NCBI GenBank assembly: GCA_030278955.1
Contig: JAOANR010000003.1
Coordinates: 50,378,902 to 50,442,901 of the forward strand
Length of the DNA: 64,000 nt
From: Hygrophila difformis
Taxonomy: Eukaryota > Streptophyta > Magnoliopsida > Lamiales > Acanthaceae
Reading direction: 5' to 3'
Below are positions 1-11,213 of the stretch, piece after piece (within the stretch, counting starts at the first letter, position 1; each line of letters begins with the position of its first letter). The notes under the pieces are model-generated. The model was not told the DNA's origin and did no database searches. It was given only the letters and a program-made list of their open reading frames with translations. Made by a program: the position numbers and the translations under genes.

Positions 1-540
1 AAGATTTTAGTAGAGTTCTAACCCTTCATCAGGATTTTAAAAGAAAAGATCTGATGAAAGAAGGGAACATGCCATATTCTATAACTTATAGAATCTCTTA
101 TGCACTTTCCAATAGTCATCATTCTGACTTATTTCTTAGGAAAGAATATATAGAAATTCCTAGAATTTTCAAGGAATTTGCTAAAGTTATGACTCCAAAT
201 CCTACCCAAATTCCAAGGTTATGAGAGTAAACATACAGATAAGAGATCATCCAATTCTAGACAGATCAACGAGTGCTAGAATTGAGTACGCATGCCGTAT
301 GTCTTTTTTGGAAGACAGAATTATGGCGTATAAAGGAAAGGAGTTCATCAAAGATCTAACTCCTCAATCCATTGGGGTAGATAATATAAAGATTAAATGC
401 CCTGAAGGATGGAAAGAAATACGAGTAATATTTGAAATCACTGAAAAGATTAACCGTTTCCCATATGATGACTTATACTACTTGCAGCAGCCATCAATTG
501 GAACCTATGAAGGAACAATTGAAATCACATGACACGAGAT
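1..540 (+). pseudogene. Movement-protein-like remnant of the caulimovirid
   Basis: From base 3 a frame is open to a TGA at about 222, and another frame is open at 221-532. Together they read as one protein region broken by a frame change near 220. The first part contains a stretch of the type SYALSNSHHSDLF, which resembles the conserved region of caulimovirid 30K-superfamily movement proteins (cell-to-cell movement through plasmodesmata). The second part, rich in charged residues, I cannot assign firmly; it may be the C-terminal part of the movement protein or a linker before the protease. The 5' part of the gene lies outside the window. Confidence 0.45.
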
Positions 541-1436
541 CAGAGTCTTAGGCACCGCCGGAAAAGACAATGGGGTTATGATTTTAGGATTAAGTTTTCT
601 CGAAAATCATAAACCATGGGTAAGAAAATATAATGGTATAGAATTTAATCTGAAGGGTCACACCATCAGAATTAAATGACAAGTCCATTTTCCATTTATA
701 TCTCGGTAGGGATAAGTCAGAATATTTTGCAGCATATATTGATTCAGGATCAGGTATTTGCATAGCAAAACCAGGAGTTTTTCTTAGCGAAGCTATGGAA
801 TCATTACCCATTATTGCAGGAAGAGATTTTTCCCAAAAAATCTTAGTACTAAATAAGGGTATTCGACATACCAATATCATGATTGGAGGAGCATTTAGTA
901 CACCTTGGTATAAGGTAAAAACGCCTCCTATTTACTTTCATGATACAGGAGCGGATATTTTGTTTGGAAGTAATTTCATACAATCCTTTACAAAATATAT
1001 TCAAGACAACAAAAGAAATTTGTTAATATTTACCACAAGTTGTGGAAATGAGATACAGGTGTTGCGCAGAGAAAAGGCATTCAACATGTTAATGCCTATA
1101 TTATTTCGCAACAAACGTGGTGATGATGCCAAACTAACACATCCAAAAATGCAGGATAAAAGAAAGTTTGGTAAGGCTTTGTTGTCTTTTAGACAGCAAG
1201 GATTTGATGAAGCTTCTATTGAGGAAATTATAAACCTTAAAGAAGCAATGCAGGAAATGAAATCATTAAAAATAACTTCATTAGACATTGATAGGGAAAC
1301 TAAATTGTCCCTCGAAAATGTCAAAAGACTTATCCAGAGAAACTTTAACGAGGATCCTCTATCATGGTGGGATAAAAACAAGATCGAAGCTACTCTACAG
1401 GTAAAAGAACAATATAAATATGAGTATGTTCGATAA
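540..1436 (+). pseudogene. Caulimovirid aspartic protease region, broken
   Basis: A frame open from about 670 to 1436 contains AAYIDSGSGICIA (near 729-767), the DSG active-site triad of a retropepsin-like protease, followed by an ILFGSNF stretch (near 957-977) that matches the C-terminal hydrophobic-glycine motif of this fold. In caulimovirids this protease cuts the polyprotein. The preceding DNA (540-680) reads in another frame with stops, so the region is not a continuous polyprotein. The C-terminal part of the frame (about 1080-1436) is a linker rich in K and E leading to the reverse transcriptase, which continues in the next frame after an overlap at 1420-1436. Confidence 0.65.
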
Positions 1437-2711
1437 ACCCATCTTAATGAATATGCAGGATAAGAAAGATATGCAGCAAATTATCAAGGAGCATATCGAC
1501 CTTAAACTCATCGAGCCCGGAGTCTCAGCTTATAGTAGCCCTGGATTCTTGGTAAGAAACCACGGTGAAATAAAGAGAGGTAAACCCAGGTTGGTAAACT
1601 ATCAAGGTATTAATAAAATAATACAGTTTGATGGTCATTACATTCCGAGTAGAGAACAATTAATTGATTGCATCAAAGGTGCTAAAGTGTTTTCTAAATT
1701 TGATTGCAAATCTGGTTTCTATCAGATTAAGATGGAGAATGAGTCGAAGAAATTCACAGCATTCTCCACCCCACAAGGGCAATATATTTGGAATGTTATG
1801 CCAATGGGACTTTCTAAAGCCCCTCCGATATTCCAAAGAAAGATGGATAATCTATTTAAGGATTATCTAGAGTTTATGTTCGTCTACATAGATGACATTC
1901 TGATTGCATCTCGAAATATTAAAGAGCTTACTAAACATCTTGAAATATTTTCTGATGCATGTCACAGGGAAGGTCTAGTTCTCTTTGAGAAAAAAGGCCA
2001 CTATCGCTGCTAAAAAATTGAATTCTTAGGAGTTCAAATCGATGAAGCAGGGATAGAGTTACAGGAATACATTGTGGAGAAAATCTGCAATTTTCTTGAT
2101 ATATTAAAAGACAAGAAACAACTTCAGAGTTTCTTGGGAGTTGTAAATTTTGCGGGTATATTTATTAAAGACCTTGCAAAATATAGAAAGGATTTTAGAC
2201 CACTCCTGAAAGAGACTGAAAGCTCTAGATGGAAATGGGAAAAAATCCATACCAAGAGATTCGTGAACTAAAGCAAGTCTGCAATAAGTTGTCAAAACTC
2301 GCGATACCTCAAGATGAGGATGAGCTGATAGTCTACACAAACGCCAATGATTTTCGATGGGCAGGAGTGCTCATGAGAAAAACAACTACGGGTCAAGAAC
2401 CTTGTAGATACACAGTAGGGTTGTTCACTAAACAACAAGCCAAACTTTGGCACATTAACGAGAAGGAATTCTTTACAGTATGAAAAACATTTAAAAAATG
2501 GCATTTATTCTTGCTTGCAAAGAAATTTGTATTAAAAGTTGATAATACTAATGTTAGGGCTTTTTTAAAAAATAAACTTGAATCAAAATTTGAAAAAGCT
2601 CGTATTATCAGATGGCAAGCTGAATGTCAATATTATACTTATGATATTGATGTTATAAAATCTCATGAAAATGTTCTTGCAGATTTCTTGACGAGAGATG
2701 AAAGCATTTGA
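1420..2711 (+). pseudogene. Caulimovirid reverse transcriptase and RNase H, broken
   Basis: 1420-2013 carries the reverse transcriptase fingers and palm: PRLVNYQGIN, FSKFDCKSGFYQI, MPMGLSKAP and the catalytic YIDDILIAS (near 1888-1914). An in-frame TAA at 2011-2013 interrupts the thumb, which continues to 2271 (SFLGVVNFAG). The frame then changes near 2230-2270 and RNase H follows (2229-2483 and 2511-2711), interrupted by a TGA at 2481-2483. In RNase H the position normally DAS reads TNAN, so the first catalytic aspartate is asparagine; later acidic residues (EKEFF, KVDN) are present. This is the replicase of the viral fossil and cannot be expressed as one protein. Confidence 0.85.
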
Positions 2712-3327
2712 AGCTGATTCCATCATTACGAGATTCAGGCACCTCAGAGAAAACCTAGAGGAGCTATCAAAGCATTTTGGACAACTCGAGATCAATGCAC
2801 GAGCAGCTGGCCAAATACAATAGAGCAATGTGGACATGATCCGCAACAATATACGAGTCTCCCATATAGCAATGACTGCACTGTGGGAAACAGTATTAGA
2901 GCCAATCAGGAAAGCGTCAGCCTCCCTGGTAAACAAAGAGAAATGTGCCCAAAAAGCTAAAGTGGTCACATATGAAGAAACAGATTCAAGCACTGCTTCA
3001 AAGGAACCATTGTTGGATACCGACAAAAATGTTGAGCAAGAGGAAAGTCACATTTCCGAAAGTTCAAGTCAACCTACTGCCTCTAGGGTAAAAGAGGAAG
3101 AAATTAACCTTAAGCCAATGACAGGCACCTCTAAGGTTAATTCAGACGAGAAGGTCCTATCTACTGCCTGGCTGGACTACCAAGGAAAATGGGAACAACT
3201 GGTTTCCAAAAGGGGAATTAACCCCAGCAAAACAGTAATCGAGACATCCGGGAGATGTAACAGGGTATGGATGCTCGAAGGATCGAAACAAGAAGAGGTT
3301 CGAAAGTGGTATGACTTTGAGCATTAG
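2699..3327 (+). pseudogene. Caulimovirid downstream ORF of unknown function, with one stop
   Basis: The ATG at 2699 overlaps the end of the RNase H frame in the arrangement ATGA-type, common between adjacent viral ORFs. The frame runs to 3327 with a single TAG at about 2822. The first 40 codons look helical and charged (RFRHLRENLEELSKHF), perhaps a coiled coil; the middle is rich in S, E and K and looks disordered; the end has aromatic residues (WLDYQGKWEQL, RKWYDFEH). I do not recognise a family. By position it could correspond to the C-terminal ORF seen after the replicase in several caulimovirid genera. Confidence 0.45.
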
Positions 3328-3406
3328 CATCTGTTCATACTACATCACTAGGGTTTCCGGAAATCGAAAAACTTCCGGGATGGATAAGTAGCGCGGTGCA
3401 AGAATC

Positions 3407-3990
3407 ATGGCAGAACAACCCGCACCTGCAAAGAGAGATATTCTGGAGCTTAAGTTCATTTCAGCAGTACCAGAAATAGTCAGGAAAGGTTCTTATCCGG
3501 TCTTTCAATTTATTAAATTACAGAGACCTGATATGATTGCCTTCAACAGAGTTAAGTCTATGGATGAGAGGGCACCATTGGTATCTTCAATCAGCGAAGA
3601 TGAAATCTCCACCCGACGAGCATGGGGATTCTGGGTCTGTCTCACCGAGATGGAAAAGGTTAAATATCCGTTTAAAATATTCTCAAACAATTTAAATGGA
3701 CCGTTCCTGGTTAATTCTTAAACAGGGAAAAGCACAGAGTTTGCGGAAACCTCCTTCGAAAAGAAGAGGTTGTTCATCTGGGAAAATAAATTGCCAGCAA
3801 CCGAGTCTACCAGAAAGAAGGCATGCAACATGATGCATGTTGGCCAATGGGATAACCACATATGTCTATATTGTGCATAACAGGAGAAACCCCTATTCGG
3901 TACAAAGATCCGGGTAACCCAGAAAAAATCCGGACCCGAACAGGACAAAGGGAAGAAACGTCCAAAAAACTTTCACAAGCCAAAGTAAGA
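3407..3990 (+). pseudogene. Second caulimovirid downstream ORF, unknown function, frameshifted
   Basis: An ORF begins at ATG 3407 and runs 104 codons to 3721. Directly after, the next frame stays open from about 3721 to 3880 and contains C and H residues (MMHVGQWDNHICLYCA), suggesting the same protein continues after a frame change. A further K-rich stretch follows to about 3990. By position, last ORF before the promoter, it could be a transactivator-like or other accessory protein, but I see no recognisable motif. The first part has the odd composition of a folded domain (RAWGFWVCLTEMEKVKYPF). Confidence 0.35.
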
Positions 3991-4156
3991 TTAGCTGGAT
4001 GTAAAAGAAAGAGCGGTGTTGGCAACACTCATAATTAAAAGCCGACAAAGAAGGGCAGTAAATGGCCAACAAAAGAAGGTGGAGAGTTTACAAAAAGCCA
4101 CCTAATGCAATAATTCCAAAAGGACAATAATGTAGCCAGTGGAAATTAAGGCCAAG

Positions 4157-4176
4157 TGACGAACGCAGTGACGTCA
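4157..4176 (+). promoter_or_regulatory. as-1-like element (paired TGACG motifs)
   Basis: TGACG at 4157-4161 and TGACGTCA at 4169-4176 are in the same orientation with a 12-bp repeat distance, as in the as-1 element of the cauliflower mosaic virus 35S promoter that binds TGA-type bZIP factors. It lies about 50 bp upstream of the TATA box at 4226, close to the spacing in the 35S promoter. Confidence 0.75.
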
Positions 4177-4225
4177 CAAGGATTTAGAGGAAGATTGGAA
4201 TTCGGGATTTAAGTCTGCGGGCGCC

Positions 4226-4235
4226 TATAAATAAA
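4226..4235 (+). promoter_or_regulatory. 35S-type TATA box of the caulimovirid
   Basis: TATAAATAAA stands 50 bp downstream of the as-1-like pair and after the last viral ORF. Transcription would start near 4255-4260 and read into the leader. The poly(A) signal at 4440 is about 180 bp downstream of the expected start, giving the short terminal redundancy that caulimovirid genomic RNAs have. Confidence 0.75.
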
Positions 4236-4439
4236 GGAGTTTGAAGCAGATGGAAGGCATCAGAAATCCTCCGAACTCTTCAAAAAATAAGTTGTATTTC
4301 CTTTCTGCAAAATTTCCTTTCTGTATTTGTTTTCATATGGGGTCAGTCCCCCAGAGTCAAGCATCCTCATATATGAGGAGCTAAGTGTCAGTCTTCTCCA
4401 TTAGGAGAAATATTTCTGTAATATTTTCAATATTTCTTC

Positions 4440-4445
4440 AATAAA
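4440..4445 (+). terminator. Poly(A) signal of the caulimovirid transcript
   Basis: AATAAA preceded by a T-rich stretch with TTCTGTAAT, resembling the upstream elements of plant and caulimovirid poly(A) sites. Confidence 0.55.
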
Positions 4446-4699
4446 ATCCAGGCTTCCAGTATTCCAAATATTCCGATAAGTTAGTAAAAAAAAAACCTTT
4501 ATCCATACCTTGTTACGTCCTAAGGTAGGAAATGAAATAGGACTGTGCTGTTTGTTGCTGAAGGAGCCAAGAATCGGTGAACCATCGGTCGCGACTGCGT
4601 GGTTGGAGGAGGTCCGTAAAATTCCGGAGCTTAGGAAACCCGGCAGCAAGGCGGTCAAACCCAAGGTATGAAATTTAGTGCTTAATTTAATTATCGGAA

Positions 4700-5370
4700 G
4701 CATGATGGGCTGTCATTGGACTAATTTAAATGAAAAAGCTAAAGTTGGGGTAAAAGGGGAATAAGGCTAAGTTGGAAGTCAACTGTTGGGGTAAAAGTAT
4801 ATAATAAATCAAAGTCGGCAGGGTCAATGGTAATTTGAAAAAGACTAAATGGCCTAATCTGATCAAAGCTGGTTTCTAATGGCCTAAAATCAAAAATGAA
4901 GTTTTAATGGCCCAAAACTGGAATAGGTGCCTTCTCATGGCCTATTTTATTAATTACTGCTTCTTTTTTATTTCATTTAATTACAGGAAAATTAAACTTG
5001 AAAAAAATAAAAAGGAATCTAAACTGCTTTCTAGTAGTAATACCAAATTGTAGTTCGGATTTAAACTCAATTGAGTTGATACTTCTTTATCAATGTAAAA
5101 ACTCAGTGTATGTTAGCAAGCATCATATCATCAGTTATGAAAAGCTTTCAAGTGTTTTCTTATTACACGATGATATGCATCGAGCGTCGGCCAAGAGAAA
5201 ACTACAAAACATCTCCCAGAAATACTTCACTTATATTGAGATCAGTATTAATGTATCGAGCTTATATGTAATTACCATGACCGGAATTTCTTGAAGAATT
5301 AACTTGATGCATCATATGTAGCCAAGATATCATATCATATACTTTACTAACACTATTTTTCAGTTTTTGA
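4700..5370. other. AT-rich DNA without recognised genes
   Basis: The stretch 4735-4960 contains a loose recurrence of phrases such as TGGCC(T/C)AAAA and GGGGTAAAAG, too irregular to call a tandem repeat. A 98-codon frame at 4998-5294 has no recognisable domain and no supporting context. Confidence 0.5.
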
Positions 5371-5371
5371 A

Positions 5372-5830
5372 TTAAATAACAAGGTATCTCTAGACCTTAT
5401 TGGACACAAGAGTAATACCTCAAGGATTGGGTAGGCATTGAAGGATTGCATCTCCCAAAGCAAAATCTGCATACACTTTGGGCCTGTTCTGCACGTCGAG
5501 CTGTAGCTGCAAGCTGTAGCTTTTGGAAGCTGTGGGAGCTATAGCTATCAGTTTTTGCATAAGTGTTCTGTACAAATAGCGGTAGCTGTAAAAAATTATA
5601 ATTTAAAGAGAAAAATTAATTAAATTTGAAAAGTAGCTTCCGAAAGCTCCCAAAAGCTACCTCTTGTAGCTTCTAAAAAAAGCTTCCAAAAGCTCCCAAA
5701 AGCCAGTGCACATAACGGAGCTTTTGTTTTGAAATAAAAGCTAAAGCTACCAAAAGCTCCCAAAAGCTGCGTGCAGAACAGATCCTATAAAAGTCTGGAA
5801 CCCGAGAACTTTGCTTAAACACTTTTTTCA
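5372..5830 (-). mobile_element. tRNA-derived SINE, split by a MITE
   Basis: 5372-5480 and 5787-5830 are both similar to the SINE at 33431-33613 (shared phrases include GGATTGGGTAGGCATTGAAGG, CTCCCAAAGCA and CTTTGCTTAA). The intervening 306 bp have inverted-repeat ends and are absent from the other copy. The B-box side (TGGAACCCGAGA) is on the right, so the SINE reads on the - strand. The A-box end is decayed. Confidence 0.6.
5481..5786. mobile_element. AGCT-rich MITE inside a SINE
   Basis: The ends form an inverted repeat: GGCCTGTTCTGCACG on the left and CGTGCAGAACAGATCC on the right. The inner part is built from many copies of AAGCT(C/A)CCAAAAGCT and their reverse complements, so it could fold on itself. 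No target duplication is clear, so the superfamily (hAT or Harbinger) is open. The precise ends are uncertain by a few bases. Confidence 0.6.
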
Positions 5831-6714
5831 GTTAATATACATGCTCACACTTTATTAAAAAAAGAAAAAAAATCCCTTAATTAATTATCTATTACCGGAG
5901 TATATTTTTTCATTTTAACTTATACTACTTCATGTACTTGGGCAATAATGTGAGACAGATTGAAGATCAGCTTTCGATTTTTTTGTACGGGAGAAAAGGG
6001 ACAAATTTTGACTAGAATTTTAAATGAATAATTTAAAATCCTCATCACATATACTATAACTCAACCAATTCCAGATCGACTGTATCAAATGATAAATTAA
6101 TGCCATTATGGACCAACTATATTTCTAGTTGCATTATTAATGCTGAGATGATGGAATCATCAAATTTTATCTTTTTCTATCTCAAGCCAATTACGACTAT
6201 TTCGAAACATTTAGTTCAAGACAATTTTATAGTTTTAAAATTATTATTACAAGAACAAATTAATTAATTAATTAATTACTCTATTCAATTTTTAAATAGT
6301 TGTCTTTTCAATTCAATTTTAATCACTAATATTGTATCAATTAACCCATAAATTTCAATTTTAACCTTCAACTAAACTTTTTCGTAATAATATGAAGAAA
6401 TAATATTTACATAAAATAAATGGTAATATAGTAAAAACATAATATAACTATCTATAAATGACAACTATTGTGTAACACTTTTTAATTTAAAAAAAACAAT
6501 TAAAAAGTAACGGGGATTAATTAATGTTAATTACTCAATTTTCAAAATTTTAAAGTGGTGGGCTGGTAGTTGAAACAAACTAGTCACTAGTTAGCCATCT
6601 GGATCATTTATGATTAATCATCATTATGACATAAATTGAAATCCCCCTTTGTGGCATTTTGTGATTAGTTGGAAAATGGGGTCCTTCCAATTATAAATTT
6701 ATATTATTTTTATT
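5831..6714. other. AT-rich intergenic DNA
   Basis: No ORF, repeat or RNA gene can be supported. There is a short (TTAA)n run near 6260. Confidence 0.5.
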
Positions 6715-6865
6715 TTTCCGAACAACCTATACACTAGGCTAGAAAATGATAGTGAGAGTTCATGCCACACAAATTGCAAAGGGAAAAAAGGATAAAGGGG
6801 GCCAGATGGGGAATCGGACGGAGTTTGGGGACTTGACTACGATGGTAAATCCTCAACCCCAAATT
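6715..6865 (-). mobile_element. Degenerate SINE-like repeat
   Basis: Shares the phrases CACACAAATTGCAAA, GGATAAAGGGG and a B-box-like CGATTCCCC (reverse strand) with the copies at 19610-19740 and 63795-63935. The internal sequence is much diverged. Confidence 0.35.
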
Positions 6866-7636
6866 TATACAATACTAATCATTGTTATTTGTTCAATTAT
6901 TTCACTCATGCAAAATTAGGTGCAAGTTGTGAGTTCTTGACTTTTTTTTTTTTTTTACAATTTAACAAATGACAATTGTGGTTAAAAAGTCCACTTCTGC
7001 CTATGTGGTGAAATTTAAATCCACTCCTAGAAGCATGTGATTTGATGATTGTTTATATTTCTGTTGTTTTTTTTAAATAGTATTATTGATTATATATAAT
7101 GTAATGTAATTTATTATCATAGAGCTTATATATGCTTCATAAATGAAATCTCATTTCCTGCCTACACTTATAAATAATTTTTTTAAAATTAAATTCCATG
7201 TGTATGAATTTATGATATGAGGTGTTTTTTTCACTTTAAGTTACTAGCTAGGCCACGTTTGATACGTGTCACTTTAAGTCCATGTATTGATTTTTACGGC
7301 AATCCGATTATGATGCATATAATTGAAAATTCTGTATATGATGAATATTGAGAGAGTATGGTTATGTGATAAGAGAATAGAATTATGTAAAGTATTTAAA
7401 GTGACACCACAAAATTATATTCGGAAATCACATCATAAACATTATAAAATCCACCCGTGACATCACAAACCCTCTTCTGCTAGCACATTCTGCTTGTGCA
7501 GAATCTGCTCAATAACCGATTCCTATTTTTTAATACTATTTTTATATATTAGAAGTTTTTTTTAAAAAAAATATTTTAATGATCGATGTAATTTGCTATC
7601 AAAACTCATTAGTTAATAAAGGTTAACCAAAAATAA
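6866..7636. other. AT-rich intergenic DNA
   Basis: Nothing recognisable; only homopolymer runs and low-complexity AT sequence. Confidence 0.5.
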
Positions 7637-7900
7637 AGGCCCATGTTTGGCAAATAAGCTAAATGAAATTAGCTTATTCTAATTAATTTAAGATAAATTA
7701 GCTTATTTAAAAAGACAAAATAACTTAAAATAGTTCAATCAGCTCTTGTTGAATCTGCTGCAAATAGCAGCGTTTTGGAATTAGCTTATTCTACGCAAAA
7801 AAAATTGTCTCAAAACTACCAAACAACTATTTTTAACTAATTTATTACTCAAATTACTCACATTAGTTAACATCTAACATCTAATTCCCAAACAAGCCCA
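7637..7900. mobile_element. MITE with GGCCCATGTTTGG-type ends
   Basis: The left end GGCCCATGTTTGGCAA and the right end TTCCCAAACAAGCCC form imperfect inverted repeats of the kind found on plant PIF/Harbinger or hAT MITEs. A diverged copy with the same inner phrases (AAAATAACTTAAAA, AATCTGCTGCAAATA, CTAACATCTAATTCCC-like) lies at 52720-52970. The target duplication is not clear. Confidence 0.55.
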
Positions 7901-8130
7901 AAATATTCCTGTAATGATATTTTTATCAATGCAATTGCTAACCCTAGATTCAAGGAATTTTCAACAATGCGCATTCGAACACTAGAAACTGCCCGCAGCT
8001 ATGAATTAAATTCTTAGTAAATTCCCCTTATGAAATCGAATCGATATAATTTTCATCATTAGCACCTGCTCTATGAAAAAAAAAAATGATGAAGTTCTAA
8101 TCCAAAAAGCATGTAACTCTCTACGTCTAT

Positions 8131-8212
8131 GGAAATTCTTGTTGTGAACACCTACTGTTTCCCATAGATATATATCTATGGGAAACAGTAGGTATTCACA
8201 ACACGAATTTCC
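8131..8212. repeat. Near-perfect hairpin, arms about 40 bp
   Basis: GGAAATTCTTGTTGTGAACA at the left pairs with the reverse complement at the right, and the inner part (CACCTACTGTTTCCCATAGA) pairs almost perfectly around the centre ATATAT. Only about three mismatches are seen in 41 pairs. It could be a tiny MITE or a microRNA-like precursor. Confidence 0.7.
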
Positions 8213-8214
8213 TA

Positions 8215-8365
8215 TTTTAATGACCGGAAAAGTGGTAAAATTCGGTTGCTAAAGAGATTAGTGACCGAATCTGCAACTGAAATTCGTCAACGACCACAAT
8301 TTTAACGACCGAAATTCGTTAGCGACCACAACTTTAGCAACCGAATCGAGAATTTTACTAGTTCT
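8215..8365. mobile_element. Repeat with (C)GACCGAAATTCGTTAGCGACC motifs, CACTA-like
   Basis: Repeated phrases CGACC(A/G)AA and TTCGTTAGCGACC in direct and reversed form match the inner sequence of the small CACTA MITE at 24304-24415. The chromovirus LTR begins immediately after it at 8371, so the repeat may have been the insertion target. Its own ends are not resolved. Confidence 0.4.
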
Positions 8366-8370
8366 GGTTG

Positions 8371-10977
8371 TGTAACACCCCGGTTTTTGGTCACCCAGGT
8401 CGGGATGTCACCGCCACATCCCCCTAGTAAGACACGGTTTCTCCGAGCTTACTAAAGGAATGCAAGGCTAGGTATTGCAGTATTTAAAACATTTAAAGCA
8501 TTCAAAACAGCCCGTACGATATAATTCGAAAATAATAATATCATAGCGCAGGGGAAATAATTGTTTTAGTATAGTATCGCAGCGGAAAATGTAAATAGGG
8601 CCGACATGGCCAAAACACGGGTTAAACAGACCCGTTTATAATATAGTCTAATGTACGAATTTAAAAACAAAATAATGTTTCCCAAAAGTAAAGTTCCCAT
8701 GCATGAACGTGCTCATGTTCATTCTACGTACTCTGTAAGAAAAGAAAATAAAAATGGTTTGGTCAGCACAACTTGCTGAGTAAGTTAACACATGCATGAT
8801 TGTAGGGTTTAAAAGCCATTAATTTAATATTTAAATAAAACATGATAATAACATAAATAATTCAGTCTAATTTAATCAACTATCCAGTTTGCATAATTCA
8901 GTTCAGGGCTTCCTTTAACAGCACATTTCATATAATCTATAATAAAAGCCACAATTTAAATAAGCATTTAAATAATTTAATTGGACAACAAATATAATTT
9001 AATTTAATTTAAATTTCCCCCTTACATCCCAGATTCAGTATTTCAAATATTTCACGATTGCATCGCAATCTCAACAAGTTTAGCCGGTAGCCCGGCGGCC
9101 GCAACCGTATCAGCCATACCCAGTACCACTCCGGAGCCTCGGGAAACCCATGTGGATATTCTCGAGAGTGTAAGCTCTATATCTCATGCCGTTTTGGCAA
9201 TATCATATCTCAATTTCGCGCGGGGTCACCATCGTCCATTAAGGCATGAAGTGAATCGTTAGGGGGCACCCTGCAGAGCACTCACCCCTAATTTTAATTT
9301 ATCAAGTTTGTAAGGGGATTTAGTTTCAAAAATCTGATTTCAATTTAGTTTATTCAACAATCATGTTTCAACTCATTTCAACCCTAAAGGTTAATTTCAT
9401 GTTTCAACAAGATTTCAAGATTTGACTTTCGGTAAACCACTGTTTACTCTAAAATTCGTCTAAAATCAGATTTAATTCCAAAAATTCTGAAATTTCACGA
9501 CTGACTCAGAAACGTCGAGATCTACAACATTCGTGTTTTAACGTTTTCAATCCGAGATACCGAAATAGGTCAAAAAAACCAATTTTCACAGAACCACAAA
9601 TCTGTCCGAATTTTTACAGACCACAGTTTAGAGATATTGAAATCTACCATAGCAAATCAACTCCAAATTTAATGCCATTTTACAGAGACCATCTTAAGAC
9701 ATTTATCTACAACTTTCATGTTCGGCCAAAGATCTAAATCGGTCTAGAACCTATGTCAAAAACGTGATCAAGATCGGACCTAAGTTCTGTCAAGAATTTC
9801 AAGATCTAGTTTCAAGCAGTTCGGTTTCGGATGGTTTTCACATATCAAATCGTCTCTAAAAATTCTGAAAATTTTACAGTAGATATATCTAAGCCTTAGG
9901 AACGTTTTTTATGTTTTAAGGTTTTCCTTTTAACGTCGTTTTAAGGTTCGGAAAAATTCGACAAAACTGTTGCGCCGGTAAAAACAAACATTGGCAGATT
10001 TACGATTTCTTGTTAAATCTTTTAGTTTCGAACGTTTTAATTCATCCCAAAACCATGTAAGGCTAACTTACTGAGTTGTGAACGTACAGGACCGTCTATT
10101 TCGAAGGCGTGGCTTCCAGGTCACCGTTTCTCCTCTCCGTCCGTCGGGTTCTACGTTCTAGATCCAATTCGAGGTGTAGAAAGGAAAGAGACGGGGTTAG
10201 AATCCGTTTTCGGATTGAAACTAAAAAGAATCTGATGGCTAGAACTTACCACACGTCGGAAATCCTTTGATTTTCGTCCAAAAGCTGCTGCCTTGGTTTT
10301 TGATGCCTTCGTAGACTTCCGGATCTAGGGTTTTGTGTATAGAGAGTATCGTAGGGTGTTGAAAAGGGTTTAGGGTCAGTCAAGAGAGTTATTTATACAG
10401 GTTAGGACCTAGGAGGACATCCAACTCCGCCTCTAAGGGTCTTGAGCTGATAGATCTTCAACCGAAGGTCGAAAAATCCGCGTTCGGGCGAGAGATTCAC
10501 GCAACGGGCGAATCTATCGCGTGGCGCGGTCGTGGCGCGCTCCCCCTTCTTCGACCGCGCGGCCACCGCGCCGGCTTCCCCTGGACTTCGGTCCGGGCGG
10601 GTCGTGCTATCCGTCGTGCTTTCCCTCCTCTCTTTCGGACTTCTATCCCTCTATGCTCCCGTTTTATTATCTTCGGGGTCTCTTCGGGTTTCTACTTTCT
10701 CTCTAAGTTTTTACTCGGGTCTAATTGGATGTTTGGACTCGAATTCTCGAGTTCATTGGTGTCGTGTTCCGGTGTATAATTTATTTACCTTTAATAATTC
10801 CTTTTATTTAATTAAATTCCTTTAATTCCTTTTTAAGTAAAAATCTCATTTCTCATTCCCTTATCTTTATTTATTTCTTTATTTGCTGGATTTATTTATT
10901 TATGGTATTTATTGTATTTATTATTTATTTATTTAATTATTATTTTATTTTATGTTGGAAAATTCTCGGGTATTACA
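8371..10977 (-). repeat. 3' LTR of the chromovirus
   Basis: 2607 bp, TG...CA ended. On the - strand a TATA box (TATAAATAA) lies at about 10388-10397. The GC-rich block at 10440-10620 contains the sequence read as small ORFs on the + strand, which are not genes. Confidence 0.92.
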
Positions 10978-10991
10978 GTCTACCCTCCTTA
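10978..10991 (-). other. Polypurine tract of the chromovirus
   Basis: On the - strand AAGGAGGGTAGAC directly precedes the 3' LTR. A second purine run (CTTAAGGGGGAGAGGA, 11190-11205) lies just after the pol stop and could be an additional tract. Confidence 0.7.
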
Positions 10992-11213
10992 AGAATCGAC
11001 TTCGTCCTCGAAGTTGTGTTACGGCCTTTCTCGTGCTAAGGTCTTTTGTTTGTTTTGTTATTTTGTGACTGAATTTAGAATTAAAACTTCTAAGCTGCCT
11101 ACGTACCCTGTGAAGGGATCAAGCCATAACGTAGTTCAAAAGTTTACAAAGATGCACGAAAAATAGGTGGTAAAAATAGGTGGTATGACATCCTCTCCCC
11201 CTTAAGATTGCAG

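Larger units (their letters stand above)
1..4700 (+). mobile_element. Endogenous caulimovirid (pararetrovirus) copy, left end outside the window
   Basis: Seen: in order, remnants of a movement-protein-like region, an aspartic protease, a reverse transcriptase with YIDD, an RNase H, two further ORFs, then a promoter with an as-1-like pair, a TATA box and a poly(A) signal about 210 bp downstream. This order and the YIDDIL type of reverse transcriptase are typical of Caulimoviridae, which have no integrase and no LTRs; neither is seen here. The coding region is broken by several stops and frame changes, so this is a fossil. The genus is not determined: no clear coat-protein zinc finger is visible, and no tRNA-Met primer site was found after the promoter. 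The right boundary is approximate; AT-rich DNA without features begins near 4700. Confidence 0.8.

Noticed and set aside
10521..10825. Small + strand frames in the chromovirus LTRs (also 19024-19281, 25815-26151)
   Set aside because: The same GC-rich LTR segment in each copy; no start or domain support.
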